Below, piece by piece: positions 1 through 8,363 of a DNA stretch of 64,000 nt. Under the pieces are notes generated by a model that searched no databases, was not told where the DNA came from, and saw nothing but the letters and a program-made list of their open reading frames with translations. This DNA comes from Hymenobacter baengnokdamensis (GTDB lineage Bacteria > Bacteroidota > Bacteroidia > Cytophagales > Hymenobacteraceae). The position numbers and the translations under genes were made by a program. The stretch's first letter is position 1; the number at the start of each line of letters is the position of its first letter. Location: positions 2,232,001-2,296,000 of the forward strand of contig NZ_CP044285.1 in the NCBI RefSeq assembly GCF_008728635.1. The letters are read 5' to 3'.

Positions 1-675
1 GAAGCCACGGCGCCGCTCGTAAAGCTGAACGTGGCGCGCGGCCACACCAAAAACATCGGCTACCTCATGGGTGCCGGCGACGAGGTGCCCGAGGCCCTGC
101 GCCAGCTCGGCTACTCCGTGGCCCTGCTCGACCCTGCCACCGACCTCACCGCCGAGCGCCTCGCCCGCTACGATGCCGTGGTGCTCGGCGTGCGCGCCTA
201 CAACGTGCTCGACCGCCTCAAAACCCAGCAGCCCGAGTTACTCAAATACGTCGAAAACGGCGGCACTATGCTGGTGCAATACGTGGTGAACCGCGGCACC
301 GTGCTGCCCCAGATTGGCCCGTATCCGCTCACTCTCTCCGCCGACCGCGTGACGGTGGAGAACACGCCCGTTACGTTTCTGAACCCCGGCGCGCCGGTGC
401 TGAACGCGCCCAACAAGCTCACCAAGGCCGACTTTGAGCAAGGCTGGGTGCAGGAGCAGGGCCTCTACTACCCGTCGGCCTGGGATGCGCACTACCAGCC
501 CGTTATCGCCAGCCACGACCCCGGCGAGACGGACAAGCAGAGCGCCATCCTGGTGGCGACTTATGGCAAGGGCCGCTACATCTACACCGGCCTGTCGCTG
601 TTTCGGGAGCTGCCGGCCGGCGTGCCGGGCGCCTTCCGGGTGCTGGCCAATCTGGTCGAGTCGGGCGGGAAGTAA
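1..675 (+). CDS. PIG-L/LmbE-family protein, C-terminal part (5' end outside window)
   Basis: The reading frame is open from base 1, so this is the last 224 residues of a longer protein; an internal GTG at 31 is not needed as a start. The visible part resembles the C-terminal ThuA/glutamine-amidotransferase-like domain found after the deacetylase domain in long Bacteroidota PIG-L proteins. It shows a Rossmann-like beginning (GYLMGAGDEVPEALRQLGY), then YDAVVLGVRAYN, an LKYVENGGTMLVQY stretch and a late GKGRYIYTGLSLFRELPAG segment typical of that domain. The deacetylase domain itself cannot be seen, so the family name rests on recognition of the tail. The family is thought to remove acetyl groups from N-acetyl sugars; the substrate here is unknown. 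The next gene starts 28 bases downstream on the same strand. Confidence 0.6.
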   Translation, partial: EATAPLVKLNVARGHTKNIGYLMGAGDEVPEALRQLGYSVALLDPATDLTAERLARYDAVVLGVRAYNVLDRLKTQQPELLKYVENGGTMLVQYVVNRGTVLPQIGPYPLTLSADRVTVENTPVTFLNPGAPVLNAPNKLTKADFEQGWVQEQGLYYPSAWDAHYQPVIASHDPGETDKQSAILVATYGKGRYIYTGLSLFRELPAGVPGAFRVLANLVESGGK

Positions 676-691
676 CAACCCCGGCGCGCCC

Positions 692-699
692 TATTTTTG
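692..699 (+). promoter_or_regulatory. -7 box just before the Uma2-family start
   Basis: TATTTTTG fits the Bacteroidota -7 consensus TAnnTTTG and ends 4 bases before the ATG at 704. If used, the transcript would start at or next to the start codon. No clear -33 TTG is visible. Confidence 0.35.
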
Positions 700-703
700 C
701 CGC

Positions 704-1315
704 ATGACTCCTACCGTCACCTCCCTGGCCGACCTCGACCCCAACGGCACGTACTCTTACGCCGACTACCTCAGCTGGCAGTTTGCCGAGTTGGTAGAGT
801 TGCTGCGCGGCAAAATCATGCGCCGCATGAGCGCGCCCACCGACCGCCATCAGGCGCTGGTGGGAAATCTATTTGCTCACTTTCATGCGCACCTGCGGCG
901 GCAGGCCTGCCAGGTGCGCGTGGCGCCTTACGATGTGCGCCTACCCAAGCGGGGCGCCACCGCCGACGCGGCCATCCACACGGTAGTGCAGCCCGATGTC
1001 TGCGTCATCTGCGACCCTAGTAAGATTGAGCCGCGCGGCTGCCTCGGCGCCCCCGACCTCATCGTGGAAGTGGTGTCGCCCCGCACCGCCGCCCGCGACT
1101 GGCAGGATAAGTTTGACCTCTACGAAGAAGCCGGCGTGGGCGAGTACTGGATAGTGCTGCCCCAGGAGGAAGATATTTCAGTGTTTGTGCTGGAGGAGGC
1201 TACCGGCCGCTACCGCCTGGTGGGCGAGTACGCCGGGCCGGGGCCGATTCCGTGCCGCACGCTCCCTGCCCTGGCCCTGGATTGGGCCGATATTTTTGCC
1301 GATAAGCTGGTGTAA
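704..1315 (+). CDS. Uma2 family endonuclease-like protein (DUF820)
   Basis: This 203-residue protein has the Uma2/DUF820 layout, a PD-(D/E)XK-fold family. The likely acidic and lysine positions are D98 in the QPDV stretch, E122 in IVEVVSP and K136 in QDKFDLYEEAGV, followed by the typical EYWIV strand. The ATG at 704 was chosen over upstream in-frame codons because homologues begin with a short leader before the YSYADYLSW segment, and because a -7-like box ends 4 bases upstream. Uma2 proteins are very common in Cyanobacteria and Bacteroidota; despite the endonuclease name, their biological role is not established. The gene stands alone between the PIG-L gene and aspartokinase. Confidence 0.8.
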   Translation: MTPTVTSLADLDPNGTYSYADYLSWQFAELVELLRGKIMRRMSAPTDRHQALVGNLFAHFHAHLRRQACQVRVAPYDVRLPKRGATADAAIHTVVQPDVCVICDPSKIEPRGCLGAPDLIVEVVSPRTAARDWQDKFDLYEEAGVGEYWIVLPQEEDISVFVLEEATGRYRLVGEYAGPGPIPCRTLPALALDWADIFADKLV

Positions 1316-1370
1316 GCCAGTAGGGGCGGGGGCGCACCTCGCCCCCTTTTTTTGTTATTGCTTTTTGCCC

Positions 1371-2747
1371 GTGCTCACAGTAGAAAAAATCGGCGGCACT
1401 TCCATGACCGCCTTCGCCGATGTTCTCCAGAACATCATCTTGCACCAACGCGAGGGCGCAGCCCTCTACAACCGCATCTTCGTGGTGTCGGCCTACGCCA
1501 ACGTTACCAACTGGCTGCTGGAGAACAAGAAAACCGGCGCGCCCGGCGTGTATCACCGCATCACCGAGCACCAGGAGTTTCGGGCCGCGCTGCAAGACGT
1601 GGCGGCCCGGCTCAAGGAGCTGAATACCCACTATGCCCCGCTGGGCCTTGACCTGGCCGTGGCCGACGCCTTCATTCAGCAGCGCATAGCCCAGGCCCAG
1701 ACCTACCTCGAAAGCCTGGTGAATATATTAGCCTCGGGCTATGTTAACGGGGCTAATATCCTCCAGGCGGCCCGCGAGATTCTGGCCAGCATCGGGGAGG
1801 CGCATTCAGCGTTCAACTCGGTGAATATTTTGCAAAACCGGGGCGTAAATGCGACGCTCATCGACCTCAGCGGCTTCGACGATGCGCGGGCGCTCACCAT
1901 CGACGAGCGCATCAGGCAAGCCTTCGCGGGCATCGACTTTGCCACTACCATCTGCGTGGCCACCGGCTACACCAAGGGCACCGAGGGCATTATGCGCGAG
2001 TTCGACCGGGGCTACTCGGAAGTGACGTTCAGCAAGATAGCCGTGGCGGTGAAGCCCCAGGAGGCCATTATTCACAAAGAGTACCACCTCTGCTCGGCCG
2101 ACCCTATGCTGGTGGGCGTAGACCACTGCCACCCCGTAGGCTTCACCAACTACGACGTGGCCGACCAGCTCGCCGACGTGGGCATGGAGGCGATTCATCC
2201 CAAAGCCTCGAAGCCGCTGGAAATAAATGCCATCGACCTGCGCATCAAAAATACCTTCGAGCCCGGGCATCCCGGCACACTCATCACCCGCGACTACGTA
2301 GCCCCGCGCAAGCACGTCGAAGTCATCACCGGCACCGATAAAGTGGTGATGATTGACATCTACGACCCGCTGATGGTGGGTACCGTGGGGTTCGATTTGC
2401 AGCTCATGCAGTCGTTTTATGACCTGGGCGTCAGCTACATCTTCAAGGCTACCAGTGCCAACAGCATCTCGATGCTTATCTGGGAAAAAGACCTGAAGCC
2501 GCAGCTTATCGAAGCGCTGGAAGCTAAATACGAGAAGGTGACCATCGAAAAAGCCTCGCTGGTTTGCCTGATTGGCTCCAATATCGACCAGCCCGGCCTG
2601 CTCGCCAAGGCGGCCGGCTCCCTGGCCGAGGTGGGCATCAGTATTCGCAGCGCCGGCTTTGCATTAAGAAAAGTAAATATTCAATTTATTTTAGCGCGCG
2701 AAGACTATAAAACCGCCATTATCGCCCTGAATAAGGCGCTGGGGTAG
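1371..2747 (+). CDS. lysC: Aspartate kinase (aspartokinase)
   Basis: Aspartokinase phosphorylates L-aspartate as the first step to lysine, threonine and methionine. The 458-residue protein opens with KIGGTS at residues 6-11, the nucleotide-binding signature usually written KFGGTS, and ends with an ACT-type regulatory region (VCLIGSN, then QPGLLAKAAGSLAEVGISI). The start is taken as GTG 1371 because the in-frame ATG at 1404 would cut off the KIGGTS motif. This is the monofunctional, single-enzyme form without homoserine dehydrogenase. An unusual feature is the long central segment with HLCSADP and CHPVGFTNYDVAD, which belongs to the Bacteroidota subfamily. The gene is followed by a strong symmetrical terminator. 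Feedback control by an amino acid through the ACT region is expected from the family but not shown. Confidence 0.85.
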   Translation: MLTVEKIGGTSMTAFADVLQNIILHQREGAALYNRIFVVSAYANVTNWLLENKKTGAPGVYHRITEHQEFRAALQDVAARLKELNTHYAPLGLDLAVADAFIQQRIAQAQTYLESLVNILASGYVNGANILQAAREILASIGEAHSAFNSVNILQNRGVNATLIDLSGFDDARALTIDERIRQAFAGIDFATTICVATGYTKGTEGIMREFDRGYSEVTFSKIAVAVKPQEAIIHKEYHLCSADPMLVGVDHCHPVGFTNYDVADQLADVGMEAIHPKASKPLEINAIDLRIKNTFEPGHPGTLITRDYVAPRKHVEVITGTDKVVMIDIYDPLMVGTVGFDLQLMQSFYDLGVSYIFKATSANSISMLIWEKDLKPQLIEALEAKYEKVTIEKASLVCLIGSNIDQPGLLAKAAGSLAEVGISIRSAGFALRKVNIQFILAREDYKTAIIALNKALG

Positions 2748-2761
2748 TGGCATAAAAAACT

Positions 2762-2804
2762 AAAAATAAAGGTCGTCCTACTCAGTAGGACGACCTTTAT
2801 TTTT
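2762..2804. terminator. Symmetrical rho-independent terminator after aspartokinase
   Basis: Two perfectly complementary 19-base arms (2762-2780 and 2786-2804) enclose a 5-base loop. The stem core is GGTCGTCCTA and the outer part is A-rich on one side and T-rich on the other, so it could stop transcription in both directions. It lies 14 bases after the stop codon of the aspartokinase gene. Confidence 0.85.
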
Positions 2805-2920
2805 GAAGCATTTAGGAAGTCGAACTTGGGCGGTATTCCCGGCGGCCCGCTTCGGCCCCGACTTCCGAAATAGCTTCTTAGTTTTTTCGAAGTATTCTTG
2901 TTGCTTCGCACCTCTTTCCC

Positions 2921-4888
2921 ATGAAAAAACTCCTACCCGCCGCTTTTCTGCTCACCCTCGGCCTGGCTGCGCCGGCAGCCTACGCCCAGCAGGCCCTTGC
3001 GCTGCCGCCGGCCACGCAGTCGGTGAGCGATGCCGAAAATAAAGCCACCCAGGCGGCCGATACCCTCTACATCCAGCAGCATTATACCAAGACGGAGTAC
3101 CAGGTGCCGATGCGCGACGGGGTGAAGCTCTGCACCATCGTGTACGCGCCCCGGGATGCCGATAAGGTGCGCTATCCTATCCTGCTCAACCGCACGCCCT
3201 ACTCAATTGGCCCGTACGGCCCCACCAGGTTTAAGCTAAACATCGGCCCCAGCAGCCTGATGATGCGGGAAGGGTACATCTTCGCCTACCAGGACGTGCG
3301 CGGGCGCTATATGTCGGAAGGCGAGTTTCTGGACATGCGCCCCGAGCTGGAAAAGCACGCCACCAAAAAGGATACCGACGAGGGCACCGATACCTTCGAC
3401 ACCATCGAGTACCTGCTCAAGCACGGCCCCAAAAGCAACGGCCGCGTGGGTCAGTGGGGCATTTCTTACCCCGGCTTCTATACCTCAACCGGCCTCTTGA
3501 GCCGCCACCCGGCCCTGAAAGCCGCCTCCCCCCAGGCTCCGATTGCCGACTGGTTCTGGGATGACTTTCACCACAACGGGGCATTTTTTCTGCCCCATGC
3601 CTTCAATTTTCTGTACAGCTTCGGGCAGGCGCGGCCCCAGCCCACGGCCCTGAACAACCCCGGCATCAAGCACGGCACGCCCGATGGCTACGATTTCTTT
3701 CTGCGCATGGGTCCGCTAAAGAATGCCAACGAGCAGTACTACAAGGGCAAGGTGGCGTTCTGGAACCAGCTCATGCAGCACCCCGACTACGACGCCTTCT
3801 GGCAGGCTCGCAACCTGCGCCCGCACCTGCACGACCTGAAGGCGGCCGTGCTCACGGTGGGCGGCTTCAATGATGCCGAAGATCTGTTTGGGGCGCTGAA
3901 TACCTACCAGACCATTGAGCAGAAAAATCCCGGCCTTTCCAACCGCCTCGTAATGGGCCCCTGGGTGCACGGAGGCTGGGCGCGCGGCACCGGCGAGATG
4001 GTCGGCAACGTGGCCTACGGCCCGTCGCCCTCGCTGTGGTACCAGCAAAACGTGGAAGCGCCCTTCTTCAAATCATACCTGAAAGCTGAAAAGCCCGGCT
4101 CTGACCTGCCCGAAGCAACGGTGTTTGAGGGCGGAACCAACCGCTGGCGCACCTTCGATGCCTGGCCGCCAAAGCAGGCCCAGACCAAAACGCTTTATTT
4201 TCGGCAGGCCGGCGGCCTCAGCTTCAATGCGCCGACCTCGGGCGAAAACGAGCGCCGCATGGCCGGGGTCGACTCCGAGTTCGACCAGTTTATTAGCGAC
4301 CCTGCGCACCCGGTACCGTTTATCGAAACAACCAACATCGGCATGACCCGCGAGTACATGACCGACGACCAGCGCTTTGCCAGCCGTCGCCCCGATGTGC
4401 TCACCTACCAGACCGAGCCGCTGACTGAGGATATGACCATGGCCGGCCCCATTCAGGCGCTGCTGCAAGTAGCCACCACCGGCACCGACGCCGACTGGGT
4501 GGTGAAAATCATCGACGTGTACCCCGATGATACGCCCGACAACCCGCGCACCGCGCCCGGCGTGCACCTCGGCGGCTACCAGCAAATGGTGCGCTCCGAA
4601 GTGATGCGCGGCCGCTTCCGCGACAGCTTTAGCCAGCCCAAGCCCTTCGTGGCCAATGAGGTAACGGCCGTGCCCTTCACCGTGCAGGACCTGATGCACA
4701 CCTTCCGCAAGGGCCACCGCCTCATGGTGCAGGTGCAAAGCACCTGGTTTCCGCTCGTGGACAGAAATCCGCAGAAGTATGTGCCCAACATCTACGCGGC
4801 CGATGCAGCGGACTTCCAGGCGGCCACGCACCGGCTCTACCACGACCCGGCGCACGCTTCGCAGTTGGTAGTGAAGGTGTTGCCGTAA
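2921..4888 (+). CDS. Secreted CocE/NonD-family hydrolase (X-Pro dipeptidyl-peptidase S15-like)
   Basis: The 655-residue protein begins with a Sec signal peptide (MKKLLPAAF to about residue 22, AYA-QQ cleavage). It carries the alpha/beta hydrolase domain of the CocE/glutaryl-7-ACA acylase group: the nucleophile is S182 in GISYPG, the probable acid is D318 or D321 in GFNDAED, and the histidine is H350 in WVHGGW. A C-terminal jelly-roll PepX_C domain follows (about residues 420-650). Family members hydrolyse acyl-amide or ester bonds, including peptide and beta-lactam side chains; the substrate cannot be read from sequence. Secretion suggests a periplasmic or extracellular nutrient role. An imperfect 8-base inverted repeat (2815-2822 with 2859-2866) lies in the leader. 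Confidence 0.85.
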   Translation: MKKLLPAAFLLTLGLAAPAAYAQQALALPPATQSVSDAENKATQAADTLYIQQHYTKTEYQVPMRDGVKLCTIVYAPRDADKVRYPILLNRTPYSIGPYGPTRFKLNIGPSSLMMREGYIFAYQDVRGRYMSEGEFLDMRPELEKHATKKDTDEGTDTFDTIEYLLKHGPKSNGRVGQWGISYPGFYTSTGLLSRHPALKAASPQAPIADWFWDDFHHNGAFFLPHAFNFLYSFGQARPQPTALNNPGIKHGTPDGYDFFLRMGPLKNANEQYYKGKVAFWNQLMQHPDYDAFWQARNLRPHLHDLKAAVLTVGGFNDAEDLFGALNTYQTIEQKNPGLSNRLVMGPWVHGGWARGTGEMVGNVAYGPSPSLWYQQNVEAPFFKSYLKAEKPGSDLPEATVFEGGTNRWRTFDAWPPKQAQTKTLYFRQAGGLSFNAPTSGENERRMAGVDSEFDQFISDPAHPVPFIETTNIGMTREYMTDDQRFASRRPDVLTYQTEPLTEDMTMAGPIQALLQVATTGTDADWVVKIIDVYPDDTPDNPRTAPGVHLGGYQQMVRSEVMRGRFRDSFSQPKPFVANEVTAVPFTVQDLMHTFRKGHRLMVQVQSTWFPLVDRNPQKYVPNIYAADAADFQAATHRLYHDPAHASQLVVKVLP

Positions 4889-4908
4889 AGCAGTTCGCAA
4901 GCTGCGCT

Positions 4909-4957
4909 AAAAGTAAAAAAGCCCATCCGGACTTACCGGATGGGCTTTTTTACTTTT
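4909..4957. terminator. Bidirectional terminator between convergent genes
   Basis: The 22-base arms 4909-4930 and 4936-4957 are perfectly complementary, with an A-tract on one side and a T-tract on the other and a 5-base loop. It sits between the convergent hydrolase (ending 4888) and DUF2911 (ending 4968) genes and can serve both. Confidence 0.9.
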
Positions 4958-4967
4958 AACTACTCCC

Positions 4968-5864
4968 TTACTTGCCCATTTTCTTCGCTTCGGCAAGCAG
5001 CTCATCGTCCATCTTGGCATACTCCGTGTTGGCGGGCGTAGCGGCCAGCGCCAGCTTTTTCGAGCGCTCGGCGGCCGCGATGGCGCCTTTGTAGTCTTTC
5101 ATCTTGAGGCGGATTTTTGCCTCCGTATTCATGTTCCAGAACTTAGGGTCGGTGGCGTTGGCCTTCTCAATCCAGGCGAGCGCCTGCTTCAGGTCCTTGT
5201 TGTTGTCGTAGTAATACACGGCCGCGCCGGCCAGGTCGTTGGCCGAAGGACTGGCATTTTTCGTCACTTTCTCGTCAATCTGAGCCAGCACTTTGCTGTC
5301 CACGTCGCTCACGATTTTAAATTTTGCGCCGGTCGTTTCCCACTCCAGCGCTACGTTGGCGGTGGCGGGCGTCAGGTCGGCGAAGGTCACGGTAAAGGTT
5401 TCTACCTTGGCCCCCAGCTTATAAGGCTTCACCGTGAAGCGCGCCACATCCTCCGCATTCTTGAAGCCGGCCACGTCGGCCCCTTGCTTCAGGCTTTTGT
5501 TGAGCACGATAGTCCAGGCAGCTTTGCCAGGTATCGTATAAATGCCATATTCGCCGGCGGCCACTTTCTTGCCCTCCACCGTCACATCATCCGAAAACCT
5601 GATGCTGGTAGTGGCATTGGCGCCGGTACGCCAGCGCTTGCCATACGCCACCACGGCCTTGGTGGTCGAGTCGCCAAAAACTGTCCGGTTTTTCACGCTG
5701 GGGCGCGAATACGTAATCGTTACGTCGGTCAGGCCCACCCGCTGGTTCACGGTGGCCTTCGGGCTGGGCTGCGGCGTGGTAATCTGAGCCTGCGCGGCCG
5801 AAGCCGCCAACAGGGTAGTAGTCAGGACCAGGGCGGTTCTGAAAGAGGGCGCAATAAATTTCAT
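4968..5864 (-). CDS. DUF2911 domain secreted protein
   Basis: The 298-residue protein has a signal peptide (MKFIAPSFRTALVL, cleavage near AQAQ) and then the DUF2911 domain (about residues 30-180), recognisable by VTITYSRPSVKNRTVFG, the WRTGANATTSIRFSDDV core and GEYGIYTIPGKAAWTIVLN. The last 80 residues form a TPR-like helical tail (NNKDLKQALAWIEKANATDP). The start at 5864 is preferred over the longer open frame because it begins exactly at the signal peptide. DUF2911 has no known function but is abundant in Bacteroidota. A second gene just upstream copies only the tail, and a full paralogue lies at 59149-60021. Confidence 0.85.
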   Translation of the reverse strand: MKFIAPSFRTALVLTTTLLAASAAQAQITTPQPSPKATVNQRVGLTDVTITYSRPSVKNRTVFGDSTTKAVVAYGKRWRTGANATTSIRFSDDVTVEGKKVAAGEYGIYTIPGKAAWTIVLNKSLKQGADVAGFKNAEDVARFTVKPYKLGAKVETFTVTFADLTPATANVALEWETTGAKFKIVSDVDSKVLAQIDEKVTKNASPSANDLAGAAVYYYDNNKDLKQALAWIEKANATDPKFWNMNTEAKIRLKMKDYKGAIAAAERSKKLALAATPANTEYAKMDDELLAEAKKMGK

Positions 5865-5902
5865 GAACGGGCCAGCCGGGCTAATGAACCGGCTTGCGGA
5901 GC

Positions 5903-5910
5903 CAAAAATA
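5903..5910 (-). promoter_or_regulatory. -7-like box overlapping the terminator T-tail
   Basis: On the minus strand TATTTTTG matches TAnnTTTG. It forms part of the T-tail of the hairpin at 5911-5940 that ends the upstream gene, and lies 38 bases before the DUF2911 start at 5864. It could restart transcription directly after termination. Confidence 0.3.
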
Positions 5911-5940
5911 GCAACGCCCGCCGGGTAGGGCGGGCGTTGC
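5911..5940 (-). terminator. Terminator of the short DUF2911-tail paralogue
   Basis: Arms GCAACGCCCGCC (5911-5922) and its complement (5929-5940) form a GC-rich hairpin. On the minus strand it is followed by TATTTTT. It starts 22 bases after the stop codon at 5963. Confidence 0.8.
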
Positions 5941-5962
5941 CTTAAAATCAGGGCCAAACAGC

Positions 5963-6409
5963 TTACTTCGAATTCTGGGCCTGGCGCTGGGCTTCGGCTA
6001 TGAGCGCATCGTCGAGGTGGGCGTAGGTGAGGTTGGGCGGCGTGGTCGCCAGGGCCAGCTGCTTCGAGTGCTGCGCCGCCTCAATGGCCCCCTGGTAGTC
6101 ATTCATTTTCAAGCGAATGCGGGCTTCCGTATACACATTCCAGAACTTGGGGTCCAGGGCGTTGGTCTGGGTCATCCAATCCAGCGCCTGGCGCAGGTCT
6201 TTGTGCGAGTCGTCGTAATAAAGTGCAAATTCGGTTGGGGCCGGCGGCGCGGGGCTCAAGTTGCGCGCTGCCTCCGAAGGCGTGGTTGAAATAGCAGCTA
6301 CTTCGGTACCGCCGGTGACCAGCGACTGGGCCCGCGCACCTGGCGAAAGAGCCAGCAAGCCAGCGCATAAAGCGAAAGAAAACCCAATGCGAAAAGTAGA
6401 AATTGCCAT
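5963..6409 (-). CDS. Secreted protein matching only the C-terminal tail of DUF2911 proteins
   Basis: The 148-residue product has a signal peptide (MAISTFRIGFSFALC, cleavage near ARAQ), a short proline/alanine-rich linker and then about 85 residues that align with the helical tail of the neighbouring DUF2911 protein (KDLRQALDWM, DPKFWNVYTEARIRLKMNDYQGAIEAA against DPKFWNMNTEAKIRLKMKDYKGAIAAA). The DUF2911 domain itself is absent. It is therefore probably a tandem duplicate that lost the domain, yet keeps an intact secretion signal and its own terminator, so it is likely expressed. The tail looks like a single TPR-type helical hairpin repeat unit. Function unknown. Confidence 0.75.
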   Translation of the reverse strand: MAISTFRIGFSFALCAGLLALSPGARAQSLVTGGTEVAAISTTPSEAARNLSPAPPAPTEFALYYDDSHKDLRQALDWMTQTNALDPKFWNVYTEARIRLKMNDYQGAIEAAQHSKQLALATTPPNLTYAHLDDALIAEAQRQAQNSK

Positions 6410-6888
6410 AAACGCTGTGGTTGAAAATAATTTACGAGGCTAAAATAGAGCAGCCTAACCAATAGCGAAATGTTTTTTACTGAGAAAAGAGAAAGTTTAT
6501 ACTTATTCTTTCTCCAAGCTAAAACCTTTTGGCAATACCCTTTTTGCAGCCCTGCATACTCTTACAGTTTTTGGGCGGTATGTCAACTTCCCTTTTGCTA
6601 CAGAGTTTTGGAGGTACTATACCGATGAGAGGCAGCTATGAGGCCAGTAATATGGACCTTGTTAATTATGAATTCTACCGGAAATGGAAAGTGTGGGAAC
6701 GAAAAAAGAACATCATGCTGAGCCCCGCGGAGCATCTCTACCGCCTCGTTCAACGACACGAGCGAGATGTTTCGCGGGGCTCAGCATGACGTTCAGGCTA
6801 ACTATAAACTGGCTCTCTTAAGCCATATGTTTAAACCAAGTATATAAATTTCTGCTGCTTATAATGAAAACCAATTAACTATCAACCT
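6410..6888. other. Intergenic region, 479 bases, AT-rich with one palindrome
   Basis: The region separates the DUF2911-tail gene from the end of serS. An 86-codon frame (6529-6789) is judged non-coding because half of it is an inverted repeat. Apart from that repeat nothing is recognised. Confidence 0.5.
6713..6789. repeat. Palindromic repeat, CATGCTGAGCCCCGCG type
   Basis: Two 25-base arms (6713-6737 and 6765-6789) are complementary except at two positions and flank a 27-base loop. The outer bases (TCATGCTGA) resemble those of the hairpins at 60058 and 62085, suggesting one dispersed family. Confidence 0.75.
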
Positions 6889-8165
6889 TTAAGCCGAAAT
6901 TTTTGAAAAGCCGCAGTAGCTGTGCAGCACTTGCGGCAGGCGAATGCCTTCGGGGGTCTGGTTGTTTTCGAGCAGCGCGGCCACGATGCGCGGCAGGGCC
7001 AGCGCCGAGCCGTTGAGCGTGTGCAGCAGCTGGGTCTTGCCGCCCTCCGTCTTGTAGCGACACTTGAGGCGGTTGGCCTGAAAAGCCTCAAAATTGGAAA
7101 CCGACGATACTTCGAGCCAGCGGCCCTGGGCCGCGCTCCACACTTCCAGGTCGTAGGTGAGCGAGGAGGTAAAGCCCATATCGCCGCCGCACAGGCGCAG
7201 CACGCGGTAGGGCAGCTCCAGCTTTTGCAGCAGGCTTTCGACGTGCGCCACCATCGTTTCGTGGGCCGCGTAGGAGTGCTCGGGCTGGGTAATCTGCACA
7301 ATCTCTACCTTGTCGAACTGGTGCAGGCGGTTGAGGCCGCGCACGTCGGCCCCCACGAGCCGGCCTCGCGCCGGAAACAGGGCGTGTAGCCGGTGTTGCG
7401 GATGGGCAGCTTCTCGACCGGGATAATCTCGTCGCGGTAGAGGTTGGTAATCGGCACCTCCGAAGTCGGAATCAGGTACAGGTTATCGGCCGCGTCGTGG
7501 TACATCTGGCCTTCCTTATCGGGCAGCTGGCCGGTACCGTAGCCGCTGGCCTCGTTCACTAATATGGGGGGCTGCACTTCCTGGTAGCCCGCATCGCGGG
7601 CCTCATCCAGGAAAAAGTTAATCAGCGCCCGCTGCAGGCGCGCGCCCTGCCCCTTGTACACCGGAAAGCCCGCACCCGTGATTTTGATACCCAGCTCAAA
7701 GTCAATGATATCGTACTTTTTAATTAATTCCCAGTGGGGCAGGGCATCGGCGGGCAGCTCGGGCCGGGTGCCGCCCTCGCGCACCACCTCATTATCATGG
7801 GCCGAGCGGCCGGCGGGCACGCTCTCCTGCGGAATATTAGGTAATTTATATAAAAGCTGCGTCTGCTGCTTTTCGGCCTCGGCCAGCTCGTCGGCATGGC
7901 TCTTTATCTGAACCTTTAGCTCGGCGGTGCGGGTTTTGAGGGCGTCGGCCCCGGCGCGGTCGCCGCTTTTCATCAGGCCTCCAATCTGGCGGGCCAGCTC
8001 ATTGGCTTCGGCCTGCGCCGCGTCGTGCTGCGTTTGAATAGCCCGGCGGCGCTGGTCGAGGTCGAGCACGGCTTGCACATCGGCTTCGGCCGTAGGATAG
8101 TTTCGTTTGGCAAGGCCGGCCAGCACGCGGGCGGTCTGCTCTTTAAGAACGGAAATTTGCAGCAT
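6889..8165 (-). pseudogene. serS: Seryl-tRNA synthetase, interrupted by a one-base frameshift
   Basis: SerRS charges tRNA-Ser with serine. The N-terminal part (start ATG at 8165, MLQISVLKEQ) carries the long coiled-coil arm (about residues 30-110) and the beginning of the class II catalytic core through TPCFRREAGSW. The frame then runs out, while the -1/+2 frame continues with GADVRGLNRLHQFDKVEIVQ, GGDMGFTSSLTYDLEVW and the C-terminal motif 3 region ending SKISA. Adding one G to the run of five (plus-strand C at 7350-7354) restores SWGADVRGL and a 425-residue protein of normal SerRS length. The gene is essential and no second copy is in the window, so a sequencing or assembly error in the homopolymer is the likeliest reason; a real mutation or programmed shift cannot be excluded. 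TACCTTTG at 8174-8181 is a plausible -7 box. Confidence 0.9.
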
Positions 8166-8173
8166 AATGCGGG

Positions 8174-8181
8174 CAAAGGTA
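8174..8181 (-). promoter_or_regulatory. -7 box of serS, 8 bases before the start
   Basis: TACCTTTG on the minus strand matches TAnnTTTG exactly and is separated from the ATG at 8165 by 8 bases, predicting a leaderless or nearly leaderless mRNA. Confidence 0.45.
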
Positions 8182-8332
8182 GTTTTTGAATACCGACGAA
8201 TGCGTAAGTACAACTGAGGAATGTTGCTCAGTCAAGTCAGGGCTATAATATAGTAAATTATGAATATTTGTAACGAGTCTGAATTTACTGTGCTCAATTC
8301 CCCATTAATCATTCCTCCCTACCACCAACCCG

Positions 8333-8363
8333 TTGGCCATTTGCCCGTAATGTCTTAATATTG
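8333..8363 (+). promoter_or_regulatory. Candidate rho promoter
   Basis: TTG at 8333-8335, a 20-base spacer and TAATATTG at 8356-8363 fit the Bacteroidota TTG/TAnnTTTG pattern with one mismatch. It would give a leader of about 285 bases before the rho start. Confidence 0.4.

Noticed and set aside
6529..6789. 86-codon frame in the intergenic region
   Set aside because: Half of it lies in the inverted repeat 6713-6789 and it has no family features.
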